This document shows, piece by piece, positions 24,776 to 33,422 of a stretch of 64,000 nucleotides of DNA. The stretch is from NCBI GenBank assembly GCA_021325365.1, contig JAJPHF010000184.1:15731-79730 (forward strand), in the 5' to 3' direction. Below the pieces are notes generated by a model. That model saw only the letters and a program-made list of their open reading frames with translations. It ran no database searches and was not told the DNA's origin. A program made the position numbers and the translations under genes. Within the stretch, counting starts at the first letter, position 1. Each line of letters starts with the position of its first letter. The DNA comes from Pseudomonadota bacterium (GTDB lineage: Bacteria; Chloroflexota; UBA6077; JAJPHF01).

Positions 24776-25919
24776 CGGAGCGCGGGTCTATGCCGGGACG
24801 TACGATGGCCTGCAGGTGCTGAAGGTCCGCGGCGGGCACTGCGAGCTGGCGGCGGAAGCGTTCGGCGGCGTGGTCGTGCAGGCGCTGGGCGGCTGCCGCG
24901 AGCAGCCGGAGCGCGTCTTTGTCGGGCTGCGCGACGGACTCTACCGCACGGACGATGCCGGCTCGTACTGGCGCAAGGTGCTGGACGGCGACTTTCGCTC
25001 GGTCAACATCGACCCCACGGACGACCGTGTCGTCTACGCCGGGACCGATCCGGTCCACCTGTATCGGAGCGAGGACGGGGGCAGCACCTGGGAGGAGCTA
25101 GTCTCGCTGCAGCGCTTGCCGGAGGAAACGCACGCGCGGCTGGGCGAGACGGCGCCCGTCGATATGGCAAGCAGCCACCAGCCGGCCTTCCGCCATCGCC
25201 GGCAGGACTGGTGGTTCCCGGTGCCACCGCACCAGGGCCACGTCCTCAACACGTTCATCCATCCCGACGATCCGAACCTGCTGTTCCTGGCGATCGAGCA
25301 CGGCGGCGTCGCGCGCAGCACCGACCGCGGCCAGACCTGGGAAGACGTGAGCGCGGGCATCGACTACCTGGACATCCACGTGGTCACGAGCCTGCCGCAC
25401 CGCTTCGACCGCTATCTCGTCACTTCGGCGCGCGGCCTGTACACGACGGACGATCCCGCCAGGGGGTGGACGCGGGCCCAGCACGGCTGCGACCGCGACT
25501 ACTTCCACGACATGGTGGTGCTGCCGCCGGCCAACGGCGGGGAGCCCGTCGTCGTGATCGCCACGGCTGAGGGCTCGCCCGGCTTCTGGCCGTCCCTCCA
25601 GGCGCGGGGAGCCTGGGATCGCAGCCAGATCGGCTCGCGGGCCGCGCTCTACCGCAGCGCGGACGGCGGCGAGTCCTGGCAGCGGATCGGCGCTGGCCAC
25701 GGGTTGCCCGAGGAGATGACGCCGATGATCTGGGCACTGTGCGTCGATCCGCGCGCCCCGAACGGGCTGTTCGCCGGCCTGGGCGAGTCGTCGGGTGTGC
25801 CATCGCCGATGCCGCGGGGTGGCGGCGCCGTGTTGGCCTCCCGCGACGGCGGCGCGAGCTGGCAGACGCTGCGCGCGGACCTGTCGGCGGTGGAGCACGT
25901 CTACGCCGCGGCGGAGTAG
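24768..25919 (+). CDS. BNR/Asp-box β-propeller protein (1)
   Basis: 383 residues with repeated Asp-box motifs (S-x-D-x-G-x-x-W): RSEDGGSTW, RSTDRGQTW, RSADGGESW and ASRDGGASW, each next to a VYAGT-like strand. This is the six- or seven-bladed fold of sialidases and YVTN proteins. There is no signal peptide, so it is cytoplasmic by prediction, which is unusual for sialidase relatives, and no sialidase Arg triad could be identified. GGGAGGT stands 7 nt before the ATG. A paralogue at 28628 is inside the thiolase operon. It may be a scaffold or a lactonase-like enzyme. Confidence 0.8.
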   Translation: MADGARVYAGTYDGLQVLKVRGGHCELAAEAFGGVVVQALGGCREQPERVFVGLRDGLYRTDDAGSYWRKVLDGDFRSVNIDPTDDRVVYAGTDPVHLYRSEDGGSTWEELVSLQRLPEETHARLGETAPVDMASSHQPAFRHRRQDWWFPVPPHQGHVLNTFIHPDDPNLLFLAIEHGGVARSTDRGQTWEDVSAGIDYLDIHVVTSLPHRFDRYLVTSARGLYTTDDPARGWTRAQHGCDRDYFHDMVVLPPANGGEPVVVIATAEGSPGFWPSLQARGAWDRSQIGSRAALYRSADGGESWQRIGAGHGLPEEMTPMIWALCVDPRAPNGLFAGLGESSGVPSPMPRGGGAVLASRDGGASWQTLRADLSAVEHVYAAAE

Positions 25920-25928
25920 GCGCAGCGC

Positions 25929-26909
25929 TCAGATCAGCGCGTAGCGCGGCGGGACTTCCCACTCCTCCTGCCAGGGGTTCTCCTGCTGGAAGAGCGCGCG
26001 GCGGCGGGCCTGCTCCCGGTACTCGTCGGCGCGGCGGATGACCTCCAGCCGCTCGTGTTCCTCTTCCTCGTCGCGCGCCAGCTCCTCGGCGGTCTTCTCG
26101 CGCGGCCGGCCGGGATACACTTTGATGCGGCCCTCCTTCTCCAGCTTGCGCAGGTGGGTCGCGACCTGGCGGTCGGCGGCGCGCTGGAGCCGCGGGACGA
26201 GGTTCAGGTCCGCGTAGATCAGCTCCATGATCTCCCAGGTGGTCATCTCGGGCTGCGCGGCCAGGGCGTCGAGGATCTGCCGCTCGCGCGCGTGGCGGCC
26301 GCTAATGTAGGCGTCGATGTACGCGATGGGATCCTCGATCACTGGGCCGTGGCCGGGGCACATGATGCGGAGGTTCGGGAGGTCGCGTAGCTGCGCCAGG
26401 CTCGTGAGGTAGGCGCCGAGGTCGTTGATCGTCGTCGAGCTGGCGCCGAGGATCGTGTCGCCGGTGAACAGCACGCCCTCTTCCTCGAGGTAGTAGCAGA
26501 CCGAGTCGGCGCTGTGGCCCGGCGTGTGGATCGCCTGCAGGCGCACGTCGTCGCTCGGCCCGAACACCGCGCCGTCGGCGATGACCTGCACGCCGCTCTC
26601 GGGCAGACGGTCGCGCAGGAGAGGGATGCCCTGCTCGAGCACGCGCACGTCGGCGCCGAACTCGTCCCGCAGCCAGCGCAGGTTCGCGCTGTGGTCGGCG
26701 TGGTGATGGGTGACGCAGCTAATGCCGATCTCGGCGTGCTCGACGGCGGCCAGATAGCCGCGCAGCATCCAGCGGTAGCGGTCCACGTCCTCGCCGGAAT
26801 CGATGGTGAGCGTCTGGCCCCGCCCGACCAGGTAGATCGTGGTGTACTGCGGGTGCATCGGGTTCGTGTCCGGCACCTGCACGGCGCGCACGCTGCGAGT
26901 CACCTGCAT
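25929..26909 (-). CDS. MBL-fold hydrolase with winged-helix tail (LACTB2-like)
   Basis: 326 residues. The zinc motif THHHADH, then TPGHSADS, FTGDTIL and CPGHGPV give the full MBL ligand set. The C-terminal part (about 200-260) is the β-lactamase-associated winged-helix domain (RQILDAL, LEKEGRIKVYPG), followed by a charged helical tail. Relatives are thioesterases or nucleases; in this operon a CoA-thioester hydrolase would fit. The ATG at 26909 is chosen on domain start; an ATG at 26939 is possible. A perfect hairpin (26948-26975) separates it from the DUF35 gene upstream. Confidence 0.85.
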   Translation of the reverse strand: MQVTRSVRAVQVPDTNPMHPQYTTIYLVGRGQTLTIDSGEDVDRYRWMLRGYLAAVEHAEIGISCVTHHHADHSANLRWLRDEFGADVRVLEQGIPLLRDRLPESGVQVIADGAVFGPSDDVRLQAIHTPGHSADSVCYYLEEEGVLFTGDTILGASSTTINDLGAYLTSLAQLRDLPNLRIMCPGHGPVIEDPIAYIDAYISGRHARERQILDALAAQPEMTTWEIMELIYADLNLVPRLQRAADRQVATHLRKLEKEGRIKVYPGRPREKTAEELARDEEEEHERLEVIRRADEYREQARRRALFQQENPWQEEWEVPPRYALI

Positions 26910-26947
26910 GCTCTCAGTCCTGTCCTGCTCTAAGCGCATGGAACGGA

Positions 26948-26975
26948 TTGTTGTGAAGCCCAACCTTCACAACAA
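26948..26975. promoter_or_regulatory. Perfect 11-bp inverted repeat
   Basis: TTGTTGTGAAG (26948-26958) and CTTCACAACAA (26965-26975) enclose 6 nt between the DUF35 and MBL genes. The GTTGTG/CACAAC core recurs in the palindromes at 38988 and 42709. It may be an intercistronic hairpin or an operator. Confidence 0.6.
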
Positions 26976-27000
26976 CTCAGGCCGCCTGCTTTAGATGAAG

Positions 27001-27453
27001 TCACCCCTGCGCCGCGGGCCGAAACTGGGGCAGCATCGCCTCCGTCGAGATGGCGGTGAACACCACCTCCACGGGCATCCCGACCGCGACCGCTTCCCAG
27101 GGGCAGCCGACGACGTTGCTCGTGATCGTCACGCGGTCGCCGGTCCCGTCGAGAGCGATGAGCGCCACCACGTAGGGCAGCTCGTCCTTGAACGCCGGCG
27201 CCGTCGAGTGGTGCACGACCGAGAAGGCGGTCACCGTGCCGCGGCCGGAAAGGCGCACCCAGTCGTGCTCCCAGGCGTAGCAGGCCGGGCAGAAGCCCTG
27301 TGGCGGCCAGCGAAAGCGCCCGCAGCGCGTGCAGCGCTGCGCCCGCAGCTCGCGCTCGCGGCAGGCGTCCCAGAACGGTCGCGTGTCCGGGTCCGGGACG
27401 GGCGCGGGCTTCCCGAGCCTGTTCGTCGCCTCAGGCATTGCCGGCTCACTCAT
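27001..27453 (-). CDS. DUF35 OB-fold zinc-ribbon protein (thiolase/aldolase partner)
   Basis: 150 residues. A rubredoxin-like zinc ribbon (CTRCGRFRWPPQGFCPAC, two CxxC pairs) follows an N-terminal helix, and an OB fold (GTVTAFSVVHHSTAPAF) follows it. DUF35 proteins pair with thiolase-like partners; in steroid side-chain degradation a DUF35 domain is required by the Ltp2 aldolase. The gene follows the thiolase-like gene after 5 bp. The ATG at 27453 is chosen; a second ATG at 27438 is possible. Confidence 0.9.
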   Translation of the reverse strand: MSEPAMPEATNRLGKPAPVPDPDTRPFWDACRERELRAQRCTRCGRFRWPPQGFCPACYAWEHDWVRLSGRGTVTAFSVVHHSTAPAFKDELPYVVALIALDGTGDRVTITSNVVGCPWEAVAVGMPVEVVFTAISTEAMLPQFRPAAQG

Positions 27454-27458
27454 GACCC

Positions 27459-28628
27459 TCAGCCCCGCCGCAGGAGCATGGCGCTGCTGCCGCCCTCGCC
27501 GCAGAGCAGGGCGATTTCCGGGTCCCGCACCTGGCGGCAGGTCGCGCGGTCGTAAGTGTGCGGCCCGTCGCAGAGGTCGTCGCGCACCCCCTCGGGCCGA
27601 AGCTGCTGCACCGCCTCCACCACGTGGTTCAGCCCCAGCAGGTGCCCCTCGCTGAGCAGGCCGCCATGCGTGTTGACGGGCGTCTCGCCGTCGAGCCCGT
27701 TCTTCCCCGCCGTCACCCAGGTGCCCACCTCGCCCTTCGGCACCAGGCCGAAGTCCTCCATGTGGAGCAGGCACATGCCGGTGAACGGATCGTACAGCTC
27801 GGCGAAGCTCACGTCGCGCGGCGTGATGCCCGCGGCCCCGTACAGCCGCGGCGCGAGATTGACGCCGTTCGTCTCCCACAGCGCGCGCGTGTCCCCTTCG
27901 CCGGCGACGCCGGCCATGAGGTACACCGGCGCGTGGCGCAGGTCGCGAGCGCGCTCGGCGGAGGTGACCACGATCGCCACGCCGCCGTCCGTCTGCTGGC
28001 AGCAGTCCAGCAGCCGATACGGATACGAGATCCAGCGCGAGGTCTGGTGGTCCTCGACCGTGATCGGCTTGCGCATCTGCGCCTTCTGGTTCAGCGTGGC
28101 GTGCTTGCGCTGGGTGACGGCCAGGTGCGCGAAGTCGAGCGTCGTCGTGCCGAAGCGCGCCATGTGGGCCGTGGCCGGCAGCGCGAACGTCGTGGCCGCC
28201 AGGTGCTCGCCGAAGGGGAGGCGGAACTGGTCGGGCCCGGCGGCGACACTGTCGCGGGCGGGACGCCGGGCGCGCCCCTCGCTGTAGCGATTGCGCGCGG
28301 CGTAGAGCAGTACATGCCTGCACACGCCCGAGACGACGAGCGAGGCCGCGGCGAGCACGGCGCCGCACAGCCAGTGGCCGCCCGAGTCCACGTACAGCTC
28401 GAACGGGCAATCGAGGTTCATCGCCAAGCCTAGCTCGCGCGGATGGACGCCGTCCGCGTGCCCATGAAACCAGGACGTCACGCCATCAATGTCGCGCGGC
28501 GCGAGGCCCGCATCCTCGATGGCCTTGAAGCTGGCCTCCGCCGCGAGCGTCATCGCCGAGGCGCCCGAGTCCCGCGAGAACGCGGTCCAGCCGATCCCCA
28601 CGATCGCGGCCTGGTCCTTCGCCAGCAT
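27459..28628 (-). CDS. Thiolase-like lipid-transfer/aldolase protein (SCP2-thiolase group)
   Basis: 389 residues with the thiolase fold (AIVGIGWTAFSRDSG at the start, GGLLSEGHLLGLNH near the end). Aligning YVDSGGHWLCGAVLAAASL with the thiolase nucleophile motif (CxSGxxA) puts Gly where the Cys should be, so classical thiolysis is unlikely. This is typical of Ltp-type retro-aldolases that work with a DUF35 partner, which is the next gene. The ATG overlaps the stop of the BNR gene (TGATG). With MaoC-like and CaiB genes in the same run, cleavage of a CoA-bound hydroxyacyl chain is the likely step. Confidence 0.88.
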   Translation of the reverse strand: MLAKDQAAIVGIGWTAFSRDSGASAMTLAAEASFKAIEDAGLAPRDIDGVTSWFHGHADGVHPRELGLAMNLDCPFELYVDSGGHWLCGAVLAAASLVVSGVCRHVLLYAARNRYSEGRARRPARDSVAAGPDQFRLPFGEHLAATTFALPATAHMARFGTTTLDFAHLAVTQRKHATLNQKAQMRKPITVEDHQTSRWISYPYRLLDCCQQTDGGVAIVVTSAERARDLRHAPVYLMAGVAGEGDTRALWETNGVNLAPRLYGAAGITPRDVSFAELYDPFTGMCLLHMEDFGLVPKGEVGTWVTAGKNGLDGETPVNTHGGLLSEGHLLGLNHVVEAVQQLRPEGVRDDLCDGPHTYDRATCRQVRDPEIALLCGEGGSSAMLLRRG

Positions 28629-29719
28629 CAGACCGCCATCAGGTTGCGGTAGTGGCCGACCTTCGAGATGGGGGCCAGGCCGGAGGCGATCTGGGCCCAG
28701 GTATCGCCGCCGGTCTCGGACGCGAACACGTCGCCGTCGGTGGTCGCGGCGAAGAGCGCGAAGCCGTCCGGCCAGCGGTACAGGCTCATCGCCTCGACGT
28801 TCCCGCGCAGGTGCTCGGGCAGGCCGTCGGTCAGCTCTTCGAAGGTGCGGCCGCCGTCGCGGCTGCGCATGATGGCCGCGTCGGCGTCGTGCGTCTGCGG
28901 CCAGCGGCCGGGCGAGCCCGCCGAGCCGGCCATGAACAGCACCGAGTCGTCCTCGGGCGAGAACAGCAGCGCGTCGGGATACGCGATGCGGTAGGTGCGG
29001 TCGGTGAGCTGCTCCCAGGTTGCCCCGCCGTCCGGGCTGCGGTAAAAGCCCATGCCGCCGGTGATGTACATCACCGTGGGGTCGGAGGGGCGCAGCAGGC
29101 AGCGGTGCACGTCCTTGTACGCGCGGTCGGTCGGCTTCGCGTACGACTCTAGCTCCAGCCAGCTCTGGCCGCCGTCTGTGCTCTTGAACAGCCCCCCTTG
29201 CTCCACGCTCACGAACAGCGTGTCGGGGTCCGCGGGATGGAAGGTGATGTGCTTTGTGTGGGCGGCGTGCGGCGGCGCGGGGAAAGTCCAGCAGTCCTGG
29301 CGCATCTGCGGCAGGGCCGGCAGCTCCTCCCAGGTGTCGCCGTAATCGGTGCTGCGGAAGAGGTGCACCGGCTCGGTGCCCGCGTAGAGCACGACCTCGC
29401 CGTCCCGCTCGACGGCGGCCACCGTGAAGACGTGCGTGTCCGTGAGCCCCCGTGTCTTCTCCTCCCACGTCGTGCCGCCGTCCAGGCTGCGGTACAGGCC
29501 GCTGCCGTGGACGCCCGCGAAGATGCCGCCGCGCACGGGCTCCACCAGGATCGAGCTGATGTGCAGCCCGCCGAGCGCCGTCGCGCCGCGCCGCCACGCG
29601 CCGCCGGCGCCGTCGCGCTCCAGCGCGGCGATGCCGTCAATCGTGGCGACCAGCAGCCGCGTGGGCGGGGCCTCGCCCGCGTACGTGCTGCGCCCGTTCG
29701 GAGAGATAGCCACTGTCAT
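28628..29719 (-). CDS. BNR/Asp-box β-propeller protein (2)
   Basis: 363 residues with Asp boxes RSLDGGTTW, RSTDYGDTW, KSTDGGQSW, RSPDGGATW and RSRDGGRTF, each with a YAGTEPVHLF-like strand close by. It shares YAGT(D/E)PVHL(Y/F)RS and the PxPPHxxH segment with the paralogue at 24768. No signal peptide. GAGGAGG is 6 nt before the ATG at 29719. Its stop overlaps the start of the thiolase-like gene, so a stoichiometric role beside that enzyme is suggested. Function unknown. Confidence 0.82.
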   Translation of the reverse strand: MTVAISPNGRSTYAGEAPPTRLLVATIDGIAALERDGAGGAWRRGATALGGLHISSILVEPVRGGIFAGVHGSGLYRSLDGGTTWEEKTRGLTDTHVFTVAAVERDGEVVLYAGTEPVHLFRSTDYGDTWEELPALPQMRQDCWTFPAPPHAAHTKHITFHPADPDTLFVSVEQGGLFKSTDGGQSWLELESYAKPTDRAYKDVHRCLLRPSDPTVMYITGGMGFYRSPDGGATWEQLTDRTYRIAYPDALLFSPEDDSVLFMAGSAGSPGRWPQTHDADAAIMRSRDGGRTFEELTDGLPEHLRGNVEAMSLYRWPDGFALFAATTDGDVFASETGGDTWAQIASGLAPISKVGHYRNLMAV

Positions 29720-29750
29720 GCTCTGCCTCCTCTGCGGCTGCTCGTCTGCC

Positions 29751-30206
29751 TCACACGCTCGCGGCATGGTCGCGCCGGGGCAGCAGGATGGTGCAGCGGC
29801 CCGTGAGCGTGCGCTGGTCATCCTGGTTGCTGCCCTCCAGGTCGCAGGCGATCCAGGGGGCGTCCGGGTCGTCCGACTTCTCGACCACGCGCCCCTCGTA
29901 GCGCATCAGGTCGCCCTCGTAGGTGGGGGCGGTGTAGCGCACGCTGAACGTGCGCAGCCACCCCCGCGGCCCGATCCAGTCGGTGAGCGAGCGCGCCAGC
30001 AGCGCCTGGCGGTAGTCGCCGCTGGCGATGAAGGTGCGCAGGCCATTGTGCTGCCGCACGTGCTCGCGGTCCCAGTGCAGCGGCCCCCAGTTCTCCTGCA
30101 CGCCCGCCCAGCGCACGCTGTCCGCGATGGTCAGCGGGCCGTACTCGGTGCGCGGGATCGCGTCGCCTACCTGCACGTCGTCGAAGTAGAGCTGCTGGTC
30201 GGCCAT
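29751..30206 (-). CDS. MaoC-like hotdog dehydratase/hydratase
   Basis: 151 residues of a single hotdog fold. The central part (NWGPLHWDREHVRQHNGLRTFIASGDY) corresponds to the MaoC hydratase segment with a conserved Asp-x4-His-like pair. Such proteins hydrate enoyl-CoA thioesters and often act as dimers of two different chains; the other hotdog protein in this run is at 31507. GAGG lies 6 nt before the ATG at 30206. A 207-bp gap with a palindromic repeat separates it from the CaiB gene upstream. Confidence 0.82.
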   Translation of the reverse strand: MADQQLYFDDVQVGDAIPRTEYGPLTIADSVRWAGVQENWGPLHWDREHVRQHNGLRTFIASGDYRQALLARSLTDWIGPRGWLRTFSVRYTAPTYEGDLMRYEGRVVEKSDDPDAPWIACDLEGSNQDDQRTLTGRCTILLPRRDHAASV

Positions 30207-30298
30207 TGTGTCCTCATCACCCCCGCCGGGCCTGGCCGGGTCGGGTCCTCCAGGCTTGAGCACCTCAGCAGCCGGTCGGCACCTTGGTGCGCAGGTCC

Positions 30299-30400
30299 GG
30301 GGTAGGGCGGGGGCTGTGGCACTTGCAGTATTCCGCGCCACACCCCCGCCGCCTCGTGGTGACCAGCGCCGGACGGCGGGGTACAAGACCCCGCCCTACC
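30299..30400. repeat. Palindromic repeat within the operon
   Basis: GGTAGGGCGG at 30300 faces CCGCCCTACC at 30391-30400. The inner unit (30358-30400, read on the minus strand) matches the unit at 4657 in its outer parts (GTAGGGC and GGCGCTGGT) but has a changed stem. It lies between the CaiB (30414) and MaoC (30206) genes. Confidence 0.6.
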
Positions 30401-30413
30401 TCTCCATGCCGTT

Positions 30414-31505
30414 CTACACTGATTGCACGTCTAGCTCCGCCAGGATCTCGGCGTTGTGCTGCCCCAATGATGGCGCCGGGGCTGGGCAGGCGCCCCGCAC
30501 GCTCGCGACCGCCCCCGCCGGATAGTACAGGCGGCCGAACTGCGGGTGCTCGACCTCGCGCAGGAAGCCCCGCGCGATGAGCTGGGGGTCGCGCACCAGG
30601 TCGAGCGGGCTCGCCACCGGCGAGGCTGGGATGTGGCGCCGCTGCGCCTCGGTCACTAGCTCGTCCTTCGGGAGCCGCGATGCCCACGCCTCCAGCCGGT
30701 CTAGGATGAAATCGCGCTTCGCGCTCCGCTCGGCCTCGTCGGCCAGCGATGGGTCGGCCATGAGGGCGGGGTCCTGCGTCCAGTCCACGAAGCTCGCCCA
30801 GCCGTCGGGCGTGGCGGGCACGCTAATCATCCAGTAGCCGTCGGCACAGGAGTAGGCGCCCGAGACGGCCGTCACCGCGCCGCGCAGGCCGCGCCGCTCG
30901 GCCCCTCTGCCGTGGGCGGTGTAGGCGAGCATCGCCTGCTCCATCAGCGACTCCAGGCACTGCTCCACCGACACGCGCACCACCTGGCCCCGCCCGCTGA
31001 GCGCCCGCGCGTACAGGGCAGCGGCAGTCGCGACGGCGACGTATAGGCCGGTCGCCGCGTAGACGGCGTGCCCGCCGAGCAGCACCGGCTCGACGTCCGG
31101 GTGGCCGGTGATGGACAGCAGGCCCGAGCGCGCGTAGGCGCACAGCTCGGGGTCCTCCTCCTCGATCGTCGTGACGACGAGCCCCGGGTTCGCCTCCAGA
31201 AGCCGCGCCTCCTCCACCGGCAGCGGCAGGGTGGCGACGACCGCGTCCGCGGTGCGACTGAGCGCCAGCAGCGTCTGGCGGCCGTCCGGCGAGGCCGTGT
31301 CGAGCGCGAAGCTCCGCTTGCCGGCGTTGAAGAACTGGTGGTAGGCGCCGTGCTCCAGGTCGGGCGCGTCGCCGAGGAACGGCTCCAGGCGCCGCAGCGC
31401 GTCCCCATCGGGCGGCTCGACACGAATGACGTCGTGGCCCGCCTCGGCGAGCAGCCGTGTGGCGTAGACCGCCGCGTGCGTCGTCAGGTCGAGGATGCGG
31501 GCCAT
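30414..31505 (-). CDS. CaiB/BaiF CoA-transferase family, possibly without catalytic Asp
   Basis: 363 residues with the class III CoA-transferase fold (LLAEAGHDVIRVEPPDGD near residue 20, FLREVEHPQFGRLYYPAG near 325). In the other CaiB of this operon the catalytic Asp appears in NDYIGGLHA; the equivalent stretch here reads VYAATGLYV, so the Asp seems replaced by Tyr. The protein may be a non-catalytic partner or act differently. The ATG at 31505 is one base after the stop of the hotdog gene (TGA-G-ATG), which indicates coupling. Confidence 0.85.
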   Translation of the reverse strand: MARILDLTTHAAVYATRLLAEAGHDVIRVEPPDGDALRRLEPFLGDAPDLEHGAYHQFFNAGKRSFALDTASPDGRQTLLALSRTADAVVATLPLPVEEARLLEANPGLVVTTIEEEDPELCAYARSGLLSITGHPDVEPVLLGGHAVYAATGLYVAVATAAALYARALSGRGQVVRVSVEQCLESLMEQAMLAYTAHGRGAERRGLRGAVTAVSGAYSCADGYWMISVPATPDGWASFVDWTQDPALMADPSLADEAERSAKRDFILDRLEAWASRLPKDELVTEAQRRHIPASPVASPLDLVRDPQLIARGFLREVEHPQFGRLYYPAGAVASVRGACPAPAPSLGQHNAEILAELDVQSV

Positions 31506-31506
31506 C

Positions 31507-32055
31507 TCAGCTCTCGTCTCGCGCGCCGGACTCGGCCTCAATGCTGGCCGGCGGGTACTTGCCCAGCGACTGGTGCCGGCGGATGACCGGCTGGCCGTGC
31601 TGGTTGCGGAACTCTAGGATGCGCGTGACGAAGATGCCGGTTCCCGTTCGTCCGCGGCGCACCGTAATGTCCGTGATGTGGGTCTGGACGGAGATGAGGT
31701 CGCCGACGTAGATGGGTGCTAGGAACTCCAGCTCCGTCCCCGCGTTGCGGGTGTTCGTGTAGCCCGTGAGCACGGGCACCTGGTGCTGCCAGAAGACCCG
31801 GTCCTCGGGCGAGTCGGTGACGGGGATGCGCCGCGTCAGCGCGGCCACGAACAGCGGCGGCACCAGGCGCGCCCGGTAGCCCGCGGCCCGCGCGTACTCG
31901 TCGTCCCGCCACAGCGGGTTGCGGTCGCCCGTGGCATCCAGGTAGCGCCGCACGTCCGACGCCGAGATCGGCTCGGGAAACTGGCGCGTGTCTGAGGAGC
32001 GGCCGATCCAGGCCCGCACCTCGTCGGTGAGCAACGCGTCCGCGTCGTCTGCCAT
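31507..32055 (-). CDS. FAS1-type (MaoC N-terminal-like) dehydratase
   Basis: 182 residues, hotdog fold of the FAS1/HTD2-like group. It has SASDVRRYLDATGDRNPLW near residue 32 and LVPPLFVAALT near 64, the usual N-terminal signature, and later VLTGYTNTRNAGTELEF. It would hydrate or dehydrate an acyl-CoA, perhaps as a heterodimer with the MaoC protein at 29751. GGGGGAA precedes the ATG. It stands between two CaiB genes with gaps of 10 and 1 bp. Confidence 0.85.
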   Translation of the reverse strand: MADDADALLTDEVRAWIGRSSDTRQFPEPISASDVRRYLDATGDRNPLWRDDEYARAAGYRARLVPPLFVAALTRRIPVTDSPEDRVFWQHQVPVLTGYTNTRNAGTELEFLAPIYVGDLISVQTHITDITVRRGRTGTGIFVTRILEFRNQHGQPVIRRHQSLGKYPPASIEAESGARDES

Positions 32056-32065
32056 TGTTCCCCCG

Positions 32066-33358
32066 TCAGGTGAGTACGCCCTGGGCCTCCAGGTCCGCGA
32101 TCTCGGCGTCGGTGAAGCCAGCCCACTCGGCGAGGACTTCCCGCGTGTGCTCCCCCAGGTAGGGCGCGGGCCGCCGCGGCGCGAGCGCGCCGCCGCCGAA
32201 CGTGAACGGCAGGCCCGTCACCGTCATCTGCCAGCCCGGCGGGTCCTCCAGCGGCTGGAAGACCGACGCGCCGTCCGGCTCGTCCACGACCTCCTGGATG
32301 CGCCGCATACGCCGCGCCGGGACGCCCGCGGCGCGCAGCTGCCGCTCCACCTCCCGCGCCGCCAGCGCGCGCGTCCAGGCGCTCAGGTGGGCGTCGATCT
32401 CGTCGTGGTGGCGCTGGCGGCCGGCGAGCGTGCGGTACAGCGCGTCGTGGGCCCACTCGGGGTCGCCCAGCGCGCGCACCAGCGCGCCCCATTGCCCGTC
32501 GCCCTGGACGCTGATCGCGCACCACTCGTCGGTCGCCGCGCGCCCGCGGCCGTCGGGCGGCGTGGAGCGGTCGGCGCAGCGGTAGACGCCCTGCGGCGCG
32601 GCCTGCGGCGAGCGGTTGCCCTGCCGCGGCGGCGCCTCGCCGTTCACGGCGCTCGCCAGCAGCAGCGGCCCCAGCGTCGCCACGCCGCACTCGAACTGCG
32701 ACAGGTCCAGGTTGCAGCCCTGGCCCGTGCGCACGCGCGCCGCGAGGGCATCCAGCACGGCGAAGCAGGCGTGCAGCCCGCCGATGTAGTCGTTCCAGGA
32801 GTTCGCGATGGTCGTCGGCGGGTCGCCCTCCCGGCCGGTGGCCATCATCAGCCCGCTGTACGCCTGCAGGTTCAGGTTCATGCTCGTCCACGAGCGCCGC
32901 GGGCCGTCGTGGCCGTAGCCCGACATGCTCACGTAGATCAGGCGGGGGTTCAGCGGCTTCAGGTGCGCGTAGTCCAGCTCCAGACGCGCCAGGGCGTCGG
33001 CGCTGAAGTTCTCCACCAGCGCGTCGGCGGCGACCGCGAGCCGCACCGCCGCGGCGCGCCCCGCCGGCGTCTTCAGGTCAATCGCCGCCGAGCGCTTGCC
33101 GCGATTCGTGTTCAGGCCCGAGAGCGTGCGGTCGCGCCGGCCGCCGTAGGTGGCGTCGGCCCGCGTGGCGCCGATGCGGTCCTTGCGGCCGCTCGTCTCG
33201 ATCATGACCACGTCGGCGCCTAGGTCGGCGAGCAAGCGCCCGCAAAACGGCCCGGCCAGCACGTGCGTGAAGGCCAGCACCCGCACCCCCGCCAGCGGCG
33301 GGCCGGCCTCCGCGGCGCTCTTGGTCGCCTGGGCATTCTTCGCGGCGGGCTGCGCCAT
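32066..33358 (-). CDS. CaiB/BaiF (class III) CoA-transferase
   Basis: 430 residues. It has LAGVRVLAFTHVLAGPFCGRLLADLGADV at the N-terminus and NDYIGGLHACFAVLDALAARV in the middle, where the Asp is the likely acyl-anhydride-forming catalytic residue. The end is PYLGEHTREVLAE, as in the family. These enzymes move CoA between carboxylic acids, activating a substrate without ATP. The ATG at 33358 is taken; an ATG at 33415 with AGGGA before it would add 19 residues. It follows the lipoprotein gene closely. Confidence 0.92.
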   Translation of the reverse strand: MAQPAAKNAQATKSAAEAGPPLAGVRVLAFTHVLAGPFCGRLLADLGADVVMIETSGRKDRIGATRADATYGGRRDRTLSGLNTNRGKRSAAIDLKTPAGRAAAVRLAVAADALVENFSADALARLELDYAHLKPLNPRLIYVSMSGYGHDGPRRSWTSMNLNLQAYSGLMMATGREGDPPTTIANSWNDYIGGLHACFAVLDALAARVRTGQGCNLDLSQFECGVATLGPLLLASAVNGEAPPRQGNRSPQAAPQGVYRCADRSTPPDGRGRAATDEWCAISVQGDGQWGALVRALGDPEWAHDALYRTLAGRQRHHDEIDAHLSAWTRALAAREVERQLRAAGVPARRMRRIQEVVDEPDGASVFQPLEDPPGWQMTVTGLPFTFGGGALAPRRPAPYLGEHTREVLAEWAGFTDAEIADLEAQGVLT

Positions 33359-33422
33359 CTCCTCGCCGTTCTCCCGTAGGCCCCGATAACACGGGGGTGT
33401 GGAGGTGTCCCCCATGAATTCC

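Noticed and set aside
27459..29597. Reading the thiolase-like frame through to 29597 as a fusion with the BNR protein
   Set aside because: Upstream of 28628 the frame is Arg/Pro-rich shadow; the BNR protein is encoded in another frame with its own stop overlapping the thiolase start.
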